NCBI GenBank assembly: GCA_020796225.1
Contig: CM036754.1
Coordinates: forward strand, 38,682,279 to 38,746,278
DNA from: Arion vulgaris
Lineage: Eukaryota; Mollusca; Gastropoda; Stylommatophora; Arionidae
DNA: 64,000 nt
Direction of reading: 5' to 3'
Within the stretch, counting starts at the first letter, position 1. Each line of letters starts with the position of its first letter. The position numbers and the translations under genes are program-made. The notes beneath the pieces are model-generated. The model made no database searches and was not told where the DNA came from. It worked only from the letters and a program-made list of their open reading frames with translations. Below are positions 11,689 through 23,600 of the stretch, in pieces.

Positions 11689-14600
11689 CTGGTTGAGAAG
11701 AAAAATAACAGTTATTAGTTACAGCAGAGTCACGGCAACATAGTTGTTAATTACAGCAGAGTCACGGCAACATAGTTGTTAGTGAACTCACTTCTTAGGC
11801 AAGTTGTCTGGGTTCAATTCCACAGTAGGTTTGGAATTTTTTCAGACCGTAATGGCTCTCTTCTCTAGGCACTCATGTCATTTGAATGAGAGAAAGATCT
11901 AGAAGACGATGGGTGCAAGATGTCATTGACGATCTGAGAATGACTACTGCAGACATCGGTCAACTTGCACAGAACAGAGAGTTTTTCAGGACTGCTATCA
12001 TGGGAGCCAGGTTCTGGAAGGGACAAGCTACTTGATGATGATGACGGCTCTCAGTTTGACCAGCCTCAATCGGGTACCAGGACAAGCAATGGAAAGTTAA
12101 AGCGGCGAGCATGATGTCGATCACATCATATGCCGACGGTCAATGAAAAATATGGGCACAACACTGTATTACACTATATACCATGTCGTATAAAAAAGGT
12201 TCCTTTACTTTTTTACTATCAGATACAGCACAAGGTCATCCTGCTACCTTCATCATCGGGTAAGACAGCATGTCTCTTTAATGCTTGTGGATGTTTGCTG
12301 TGGGTTTGTTGCCTCCACAACTCGTCATTTTTGCTTGATATGTGTCTTGATTTCTGGTAGTAACACTGGGTGTTTGTGTTGTATCAATTTTGTTCCCTCC
12401 GTAGCCAGCATGCGTAGTCTGCTGTCTCATTTCCTGATATGCCACACTGAGCTGAGAGCTTGTTTAGTTGTAATGTCAGCTCTCTCCCCATATTATCTTG
12501 TGGTTTCCTTTGTGTGGCCAGCAGGAATGGCACGAAGTTGTACAGAAAGACAAGTTTGTTATTTTGAATGTTTCTTTCTTGAATTTTTGTGGCTTTTAAT
12601 AAATAAAAAGGGCTAAAGACAAAGGATTTACTTCATTACACTATAGTTCGTTCCAAAATTCGTGATTACACTAAGGTTTAATTTGTACGAAATCTATCTG
12701 ATGGATACAAGTAATTTTTGCATGCAGTCTTATATACCTCACGACGTTATGAATCCATGTTTAACTTATTGGTAGGTAGCTTAGTTGATGCAAAAAACTT
12801 TTTTTGTTATATTATTTTGCATAAGCACAACAAAATGATAATCAAAGTTTAGAATTTACAGTAATACACAAAATGGTGGCGAATGATTGAAAAGGCGTAA
12901 CCCTATTACATATTATAAAAAGCAATGTGACATGGTTAGCTTTTTCTTCATGAGTGTTTTTATGTTGATATTATCTTTGGCGATCAAATTGACGTACCTT
13001 TGGTAGTTGTTGCCAGTCCCTGGTATTGTGAGGCAATTGGTGAAGGTGAAAGCAAATGGGATGTTAGCTATTAGATTCGAAGTCTGAAGAGTCGAAGAGA
13101 TTAACTACTGCTGTGGGCTGGAGAAAATACAAACCATCTCGTTGCCAATATGCCTCTTCTTCTCGGAGCACATGCTCTTCACATTTGTTCCAGTATTCTA
13201 TATCTATTTTTGCGAGGGCATCAAGTGTTAGGACTTTTACATCACGAAGTTTGAAAGTCTTGTTTACTGCTGCAACTTGACCTTTGACTGCAGTCCACAC
13301 AAGTTCAATGGGATTGAGATGTGAATGGTAAGGTGGTAATCGAAGAGAAGTGTGGCCATGCTCAGCAATGACTTTATCGATTATAAAAATCTTTGACTTC
13401 TTAGTCTGTCTCACCAGTTGCAACAACTCAGTTTTGAAATTGTTGCAACAAAACGATATATTTTCTTTTGCAAGCCACGCCATGATGTCTTGTTTTATGC
13501 TTGATGAGGTGGGAATTTTGTCTGCATGCACCACTATATTATGATAGGAGGCATTGTCCATTACAATACACGACAGCCTATCCAGAGCAGACAGAAGTGT
13601 GTTCGCTAACCAATCCCTGAAAATAAGTTTGTTCATTTCGGTGTGGTAGTCCCTACCATCTGTAGACAGTGCTTGAAAAGAAGTTCTGCGCCACTGACAA
13701 GACCATTTGCTTTGCTGCCTGCATGACCTATCACAATGCGTTGCTGCTTGGAATTTCCTTTTCTTAGTTCCGTCTAGTGATTGCCATTCTTTATCAAACG
13801 TATGGTGAGCATTTACCCACGATTCGTCCAGATATACAACATCGTAACCTTCTGTCCTGCGCTTCCGTATCTCCCGCAGATATTTGTATCGTGCAGCTAT
13901 CATATGCGTTTTTTCACAAACCATATTCCGACCTGTACTAGATTTCCGAAAAGTGAAACCGCTGCACCTAACAACTCTCCATAAGGCGGTTTTAGATATA
14001 TCAATATCACATTGAATTCGCAGACGTGATTTCAATTTACGTAGTGTAACCACATCATTTGCCGTAAACATTTTATGAATCTCTCTCACAATAACATCTT
14101 TATCGAAATCATCAGTTTTCTGTTTCCGGCCTTTTCTGTGTTCCTTACGTTCATCACTACAGTCCTGTTCTATCCAATGGCAAAAGGACATTCTACTTAT
14201 ACCAAGAGCATGTTGTGTTCTCCTCTTTGGGTCTTGTAAGTTGTGATATAAACCACCACGTCTGGCTTCTCCGCAGAAGTAGCTATACAGTTGTGCAGTC
14301 ACCTTCTGCATGGTAGTGAATTTACACTTCAAACTCATTTCTAATACTGATAATAAAATAGTACCTTCCGCTTCAAGTAATGCAAATAAACGGTTTGTGA
14401 CACGCCAATGACAATCTTTCACATACAGTGTGAAATGATTAATTTCACGGGATTCCCGATTTTAACTACTGCTGAATTGCACATGGAGCGCACATTGGCA
14501 TCTTGACGTCAATACTTCACTTTCGTACGGTTAACATTCTAAAATCATACCAAATCAACATCGCTGTTAAATTAGTAATAACATATAATTCAAATCTTAC

Positions 14601-17600
14601 ATAACTAAAGGTTTGGGTGGGCAAAAATACTTTTGGAACGTCGTCACTGTTACCTATATAAAAATCAAGAATTTCTGTCAAGTGGATGATTTTATATCAG
14701 TCGGTAAAGATGATCACGAATTTTGGAACGAACCATATTTTTCCCCATATGGCTTGGTAACTAGCCACAGAAATGGCACACTACCTGTCGAGAGTATTGC
14801 ACAAAGTATGAACTCTGTAGCTCTAACAGCAACCCTAGGGGATCTCCAGAAACAATGCATGCGTGAACCAAACGCCGTAGCTCAGATTCAAACTCACAAC
14901 TTTCAGAACACAAGGAAAATTGCATAACCATTTCACCACAGAGAAACCTCTTTACCAATCAAGTCAAACTATCAACTCATCTTGTCTCTCCACTACCATA
15001 TCAATATCTTCATCAGGTTAAACAACCCAAAAGTCATGGGTGTTTACCTAGGTATTCCACAAGTGAGTAAAGAAATTGACCTTCCTACCTCCTGCGCACT
15101 AGACCATAGAAATGTGAAGTGACATGCACTTCATACTCTAAGATCTAAAAAGGCTATGGTAACTTATTTTATAGATAGACAAATCATAAACAGTCATATG
15201 TATAGCTGTATTTAGTGCTGGGCCCTGCAAGAGGAGGACATAATAGTAACACTGTGACCTACTAGGCAACTGAGGTAGGGGCCTAGGGGAAAATACCGTA
15301 GTAAATAAAAACGTCACAGAAATCGGATGTGCTGGCCTACTTGTAGGCGCATAACTGGAACAGCATACAATCGCTCTTAGGTTCAGATTGCAAAGAGTGG
15401 TTTAATAAGTGCGTCAAGTACAATGAGTGCTCGAAGAAGAAGCTGTATATGGGATAAATTGTAGTTAAATAATACAAAAGTTGAAGTATAAATGATGAAA
15501 GAAATGTGTGAAACAGTTCGTTCTTGTTATTAGTTTATGCTTTGTCATCTGCAAAAATATAACAATGTTTGCAATAAGAAAACTGATATCAAATTATTCA
15601 CAACAAGAATACACCAACCTTGTTGCTTCATCAAGAATAAGGATTCTTGGATTCTGAAATAAAGAAGGGATAAAATTAAAACATAAAAGTAGATTCCATA
15701 CCGTAATTTTAACAATAATAATGCAGTGATATGCAGAGCAAATTGACGCATACAGGACAACTACTTCCAGTAGGAGGCTGGAGGTTGAGGCAGTTCCTAC
15801 TGCTCTCATTGGATTTCTGGGACTCCATTTACTGGGGCTGTTATTTCTGACTCAGTCGTTACTTTGGAAGATCAAGAATGACAGAGTGGATGTTGTCTTA
15901 GAGGTTTCCAGCCTTCCGAGACTCATGTGGAACTACTGTCCTCATCCTGCGGATGTTTGTAGCAACAAGAGAATAGACATGCTTGCATCGAAAGTTGGGC
16001 AGTTTAGGATGGATAAGGGGGATGTTCTTCGACCTCTTGGCGACCTACTGTTGAATGAGGACACTAAAATTGAAGTTGAATCAATCCAGTGATTTAAGGG
16101 GGGATTCGGTAGTGTGGGGATCATGAAGTTATTTTCGTTTTCACATTAATGTAAAATTTGTATAGCCATTTTGAAACATTATGACTTAGAATAGTAGAAA
16201 AATGTCAAAGTGTTGCCATGGAAACAATACAAAATGGCAGACAAAAAAAAAATTACAAATCCCTAAGGCTCTGAATCTAATGAATGTAAATGAATTCTGT
16301 TTTCACTCTAAGTGCGAATTGTAATATCTAAAATATTACACATGATTTTTAGAATATATTAAATATTTAATTTTTAAAATAAATTTTTGGGTAAAAATTC
16401 CTTCAAAATTTGGTCAAAAAAAGTTCTTTTTGGGGTGTGTTTACCCAAAAATTCATAAAAAATGTACCATTTTTTTATTATTTCCATGGCAACGCCTGAC
16501 ATAATTTTTTTACTTATTTTTTCTACTCTTTTAAGTCATAATATCTCAAAATTGTATTACAAATTCTACATTAATATGAAAGCAACGTAAAAAGTTTCCA
16601 GACCAGAATCCTCCCGTAAGGAGTTTGGAATTATGTGTTGTATGAGTAGAGCTGGATGCTTGAGGGGCAGAGAGAGAAGTATGTTTAACCAGCAAACCAC
16701 AGACACCATCAGTATGCACACCCTTCGACATCTCTTGGGGGAAACTGAACACCTATGGGTCTGCCCGGAGTGCTGTAACCAATAACTAGTGATATCTTCA
16801 TCAAGTTTATGAGACATCTCTTTGTCTCTTCTTATTTTATGCTTGATAGGGTCTCCGCGGCGTGGAGGCAATGCTTGCTTGAACAGTACTCAAGCCACTT
16901 CCTGCATGTATCAATCAGGATATTGTTCCATTGATACCAATCAGCAATCGATGCACAAAAGCTAACCAGGTATTGGGGCAGTTAACACCACTGTTGTCAC
17001 ATAAAGAGATGCAGCTAAAAACTAAAGCAAATCTTATAAGAATGATTTTCTGGCCAACACTATGTTACCAGTGTCAAACACGGCCAACACAGCAGCTAAT
17101 GAGCAGAAAATCATAACGACGGAGATGAGGTGTCTTAGAAGAGCTGCAGGTATGACAATAATAGACAAAATTAGAAATGAGGAAATCAGAAGTAGACTGG
17201 ATGTGAAACCAGTCATGCAATTCATAAAAGAACAACAGATTAAATGGTTTGGACACCAAGAATGCCCTGGTATCGCCCACCACAGAGATCCATACAGAAA
17301 AAGTATAATGAGTACAAAGCAAGAGGAAAACCCCACAAAATATCGAGCGACGGCATCAAGAACAGCCTTACGAAAATGAATATCAGCTTACAAAGTGCCT
17401 TAAAACAAGCACACACAAGATCACTACACGCCTTACCTTTAAGATAGCTCTAGCAATAGCTATTCTTTGTCGTTGACCACCTGAAAGATACATACACAAA
17501 CAAAGATGTTATGGTGCCAATTAAAGGATACATTTAATAACAGACGGCAGCATATTTTAAAATTTTCATTCACATCATTTTCCTCATCTTTTTTAACATC

Positions 17601-20600
17601 ACTCAAAAAATTGTCAAATCTATAGGCTGAATTGTGCAACCAGCGTACGGTCATCAGGCAGTGGATCATCATTCTCAGGTGCCGTGCTGGCTGGCGTAGA
17701 TGATCATGGATCTCCACAAATCTCTATCTTTGTTGTTTGCTATCATCTCAGATGCTGACGCTCTACCGTGCCATGAAGTCAGGATATCCTAAATTTCTGT
17801 CTCATCTTCCCTCGATTTTACCGGTTGTCACAATGTGTTCTAAACCTCCCTCCTCATTACATGTCCAAAAATGATGAATGCCTCTTTCCTATATTGATGA
17901 CAAACTTTCTCTGTGTCTTGATCTCATTCAACAGGATATCATCTCATTTGAAATACAACCAGGAAATAAAAGAGCAAACTGACAGGCCAAGGGAGCAACA
18001 TATGATATTTATATTCAAGTCTCAATTATTCTTTCTGTATCTTTATATATCTGTATCATTGGAAGCCACAGAGATGTCGTTTTACAGAAGAATGCTGAAA
18101 ATTCCATGGACAACGAAGAAAACAAATGAGGTTTTAAATCAGGCTTGCACACAAAGAAACCTTATCAAAAGAATAAGAATCAGACAATCAATGTTCTTCG
18201 GGCATATAATACGAAGAGATGGTTTAGAACATTTGGTGACTACAGGTAAAATTCAGGGAAAGAGAGATCGGGGAAGATAGAGGGAGAAGATGTTGGATGG
18301 CCTGACATCATTGTTCCACACAAGATCAACGTCAGAATTGATTACATGCACCAAGCAAAGAGAGTTGTAGAGAGACATGATCCCCTACGCCGGCAGGCAC
18401 TGCACTTGATTGATTGATCTTTATTTATTTAAAAATCCTATCCACAAATCCTTTATCAAAGACTATACCTGACAGCATGATTCCACGTTCACCAACCATC
18501 GTATCAAAGCCACTAGGGAAGCCAGTGATGAAGTTAAAAGCATTGGCTTTCTTGGCTGCATTATGGATCTCCTCCATGGTAACTGCTTCTGGTCTGTCAG
18601 CTCCATATGCTATATTTTCTGCTATTGATGATGAGAATAGGACTGGCTCCTGAAGAAAAAAAGTCAAATTAGTTCCAGACTGCTTGATTGCAATTCTTGA
18701 TTGTAAGTCTCACAACGGCTTGCAATCTTACATACTATGTCAACAGCTTACAATCTTACACACTGTGTCTCAGCAGCTAGTAGTCTTACACACTAGTATC
18801 TCAACAGATTGCAATCTTACACACTATGTCTCAACAGCTTGCAAACTCACATACCTGTGCGTCTCCCATGACTGACAGTTAAACAAACTCTACAAACAAG
18901 CAAATCATTTTAATAGTTTGGTCCAGTTGGTGTTGTGTGCGGACAGACATCTTACCTGACTGACAGTTCCAATAGTGGACCGAAGCCAGTTTGGGTCCAG
19001 TTGTCGTATGTCATGTTGATCCAGTGTAACGCTGCCTGAGATGTAAAAATGTGAGAATTTAAAAATATAGACTGTCCTGACATGGTCACAATGAGATAGC
19101 AACCTTAAACTGACCATTAGCTGGGTCAAACAATAGTACTTAGACGGACCACTACTTACTTAATCCCGTCATGCCTAGTGACACATGGGGCTTCAGAAAG
19201 GACTTTCCATGCTCTCCTGTCCTGTGCAACCTTCAGCGCAGAGCCCCACGTCAGAGATGCGGTGTCCAGTTCCTCTTCCATCATGCGCTCCATGTTGTCC
19301 GTGGTCTGCCTTTCTTTCTCTTTCCCTCTGGTGTCCAAGTGAGGGCTATCCTTGCAGGCTTTTCTTGTCTCATTCTCCTAACATGTCGAGCCATTTCCAT
19401 CTTCTTTTTGAGTATGTCATTCATTGGCTCTTGTCTTGTGTCTTGGAGTAGTTGGTTATTGGATATTTTTACTGGCCAAAAGATTCCCAAGATTCTGCGA
19501 AGACAAGAGTGGTGGAAAACTGACAGCCTGCTAGTATCTCCTTTGGTCATCCTCCAACACTCCGATCCGTAGAGCAAAACTGGCAAAACAATGCTTTTAT
19601 AGAGTTTAAGCTTTGTGGTCCTATTGTAGATTTTGGACTTCCATACTGGTTTCATTCTGGCAAAAGCGGTTCTGGCCTTACTCAGACGTGATTTTATATC
19701 TTCCTCTGTGCCACCATTTAGTGTCATTACGCTACCAAGATATGTAAACTGCTCAACCCTTTCCAGTGTTTCATCTTCTAACATTACTGGTTGTTGGATT
19801 TCACTGTTTGTCATAATTTTTGTTTTTCCTGTGTTTATTTTGAGGCCTACTGTCTTTGCCGTGCTGTGAAGTATTGTACTTTTCTCTTGTATATGTTCAT
19901 ATTTGTGTGACACCAGGGCTATATCGTCTGCAAAGTCAGGTCCTCAAGCATCTCGAAAGGGTCCATCTTATTCCTCTTGGTGCTTGTTGTTTTATGGCAT
20001 TTTTAGCACCCAGTCAATTGTAATACTAAACAAAGAGAGGACATTACGCATCCCTGTCTTACACCAGATTTTACTGGAATGTTTTGTTGGAATTCTTTAG
20101 GTTGCAGGAGAAATCTTTATAGAAGAGGGCTATGATGTTGACAAGCTTCTGGTCGCCGTATTGTCTCAGTATCTTCCATAGGCTGTCTCTGTGGACGCTG
20201 TCGAATGCCTTTTCAAAATCTATGAAGTTGATATATATAGTCCTTTGCCACTCGCTACATTGTTCTAAAATGTTACGCAGGGTAAATATATGTTCATTGT
20301 TCCTCTTCCTTTCCTAAATCCTGCTTGCTCCATTCGAGACACTTGTCTACTGCTTCTTGTATTCGCATTATGACAATTTTGCAGAATATCTTACTTGGGA
20401 TTGAAAGCAACGTGATTCCTCTCCAGTTATTGCAATCTGTTAGGTCTCCTTTCTTGGGGATTTTCACCACAGTACCCTAGTCCAATCCTTAGGCAATTCT
20501 TCTTTCTCCCAGATATCTGCAAACAATGGCTCTAATATGTTTGCAGCTAAGATCGGATCGATCTTGAAAAGCTCTGCTGTCATTTCATCATTTCCGGTGC

Positions 20601-23600
20601 TTTGTTGTTTCTCAGGATCAATAGCTTTACTATTTCTTGCTTTTCTGGCAATTTGAGGTTGATATCAATATCCTGATGCGGCCGGTGGATATCCGGTGGA
20701 TGTTCAGGATCAGGTCTGTTTAGCACATCTTCAAAGTGGGATGTCCATCTCATATCCTGCTCCTGCTCTGTTGTCAACAGTTGTCCTAGGCTGTTTCTGA
20801 CTGGCATGTTATGGTTGTGTCTTTTACCTCCGCATAATTGTTTGGTAATCTTGTACAGTGTGTTCAGATCATGTACTTTAGCAGCTTTTCTGCTATTTCT
20901 GCTGTCTTTTCCATAAATTGTCTCTTGTCTGTTCTAGCACTTCTTTTACCATTTTGTTTAGTTCTGTATATTCTTTTCTTGCCTTATCTTTTGACGTTCT
21001 GATCTAATGCTATTGATGAGATTTTTTTCTCCTTTCGCTTTTGGATGTATTCTAAGGTCTGGCCACTTATCCACTCTTTATGTTGTCCTTTACTGGTTCC
21101 CAGTACACTACTGCTAACTATTTTATATGTGCCTTTGATCGCATTCCATTTTCTTGGATACTTTCAGTTGGTGTTGTGTCTGACTGCTCTGACAGGATTT
21201 GAAATCTGTTCTTTAGTTCCACTATATATTTGTAGCAATCTCTCTGTCTTTTAATAGGTTAACATTAAAGTATTCTGTTCTTGTCTTGGCTTGTATATAT
21301 GTTTTCTTGAGTTTGAGCCTGATCCCTGCATGACAAGGTGGTGGTCGCTGCCACGTCAGCTCCTCTTTTCACCTTTACATCAAGTAATGTCTTTGGCCAT
21401 TTACTGTTGATCATAAAGTGGTCTATCTGGTTTTCATCTCTTCCATTTGGGGATATCCATGTGTACTTGTGTATGGTCCTGTGTGGAAACAATGTGCCTC
21501 CTATGATCAGTCTGTTTCTAGACAAAAATTGCTCAACATTTCTCCATTTTCATTTGCAGTGCCACATCCCTCTTTCCCCATTATTGCTTCTCTGTGTCTG
21601 TTATTGTTTCCAACTTTTGCGTTTAGGTCTCCCATTATGCACAAACGTCCTGAGCTGGAACCTTGTCCACTATTTCCTGTAACCTTCTATAAAATGTGTT
21701 TTGTCCTCTTCTTCGTTAGTGGGTGCATAGCATTGAATGATAGTTAGCTTTCCTTGTTTCCCATTAAATCGGCTTTCAACAATCTTTCATTAATCGGGTG
21801 CCACTCTAAGAGATGTTTATTCAATCCTTTCCTTATTATTAGTGCAACTCCTGCTGAATGATTCCAGTCGTCTCTTCCTGAGTATAAGATGGTTTCCCCT
21901 GTTCTAGTTGTCGTCTGTCCAAAGCCTGTCCATCTACTTTCGCTGACCCTAGAATGTGTAATTTATAGTGTTGCATCTCTTTACCACCTGTGATGTCTTT
22001 GTGGTCTCGAACATTGTTCTGACGTTCCAGAATCCTATTCTTAGTTTAGTTTTGACATCCAGCAGACTTGAATTCCCAGCGTGGGCTTCCTTGCGCTTTC
22101 ACCCATACTGTTCATGCTGACAGTGGTACTCTGTCTCAAGACAGCTGGACATCGAGAGCATTTTTTCCTTTTGAAGTTTCTGTAACATTTTTTCTTTTTT
22201 TTATGGGGCAGAGTTGTTGCACTCGCCAATCCCAACCTGGAGACCAGGAGGCCACATTTAGTCTGACCTCTCACCTTGGACCTGTCCGGCATGGGTAACC
22301 CTTCCAGGAACAGAACGTTCCTGCCGGCATACCTTTCTGGATCATTGAGGCACGCAAGCCCCCACCACTACAAGGTAATGGCCTCATGGGGGAGACGGAC
22401 CACTAACTGGATCATAAATAGACTGACCACTAACAGGATCATACTTAGACTGACCACTAACTGGATCATGCTTAGACTGACCACTAACTGGATCATGCTT
22501 AGACTGACCACTAACTGGATCATACTTAGACTGACCACTAACTGGATCATGCTTAGACTGACCATTAACTGGATCATATGTATACTGACCACTAACTGGA
22601 TCATACTTAGACTGACCACAACCTGCTGCCTTGTGGGTTTTGGCTGGGGACAGCAAAAGGCTAACGGAGAGCGGCCAGTAAACGCTGCTTGAAATCGAAC
22701 ACACTGCCAAGGATAAGCACCTGAGCTCCAATAGGTACTGAAGGCTGTGCACATACATTCCATTCTTGATGTTTGGCTGTTTATATATCACAATAGAATG
22801 ATAAAGCGGCCTAAGAACGATCGCGAGAGAGAGACTGACCACTAACTGGATCATGCTTAGGCTGACCACTAACTGGATCATGCTTAGACTGACCACTAAC
22901 TGGATCATACTTAGACTGATCACAACCTGCTGCCTTGTGGGTTTTGGCTGGGGACAGCAAAAGGCTAGCGGAGAGCGAACCCAGTAAACGCTGCTTGAAA
23001 TCGAACACACCGCCGAAGGATAAGCACCTGAGCTCCAATAGGTACCGAAGGCTGTGCACATACATTCCGTTCTTGATGTTTGGCTGTTTATATATCACAA
23101 TAGAATGATAAAAGCGGCCTAAGAACGATCGCGAGAGAGAGACTGACTACTAACTGGATCATACTTAGACTGACCACTAACTGGAACATACAATCATACT
23201 AACCACTATTTGGATCATAGAACCTCAGAAGTAAAGCACTCAAAGTGGACTTCCCTGATCCACTCGGTCCGACAACAGCAGTAACTTGCCCAGCAGGAAT
23301 GCTCAAATCTAGACCCGTGAAGATAGGCATGTCTGCTCTGGAAGGGTAACTGAACGACACTTGATTGAACTGCAGGTGTCCATTAAAGTCTTTCAATTGC
23401 AACCCTGGTGTTTTGTTTTCTGAGTGAGTCTCTGAAAAGACAAGTGTGAATACTTTATACTGATGTCTAAAATAAAGTATGAAAAACAGTGTTGTTTAAA
23501 TAGTTATAAACTTGTTATGTTTGAGTTGTTTAAATAGTTATAAACTTGTTATGTTTGAGTTGTTTAAATAGTTATAAACTTGTTATGTTTGAGTTGTTTA

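Larger units (their letters stand above)
12644..14735 (-). mobile_element. IS630/Tc1-group DNA transposon, DD83E, with TIRs and TA duplication
   Basis: 2092 bp. TIRs: 12644-12666 and 14713-14735, 23 bp, one mismatch (TAGTTCG... against TGGTTCG...). TA dinucleotides flank both ends (12642-12643, 14736-14737). Outside them a SINE-2 copy continues across the gap, which confirms the boundaries. The long D-E spacing recalls the published Sailor (DD82E) group; that assignment is from memory of the spacing. Confidence 0.88.

Noticed and set aside
22384..23061. 225-codon minus frame with repeated YDPVSGQSK as a repeat protein gene
   Set aside because: It runs through minisatellite units and two SINE tails inside an ABCB10 intron; the repeat comes from the exon 7 edge.
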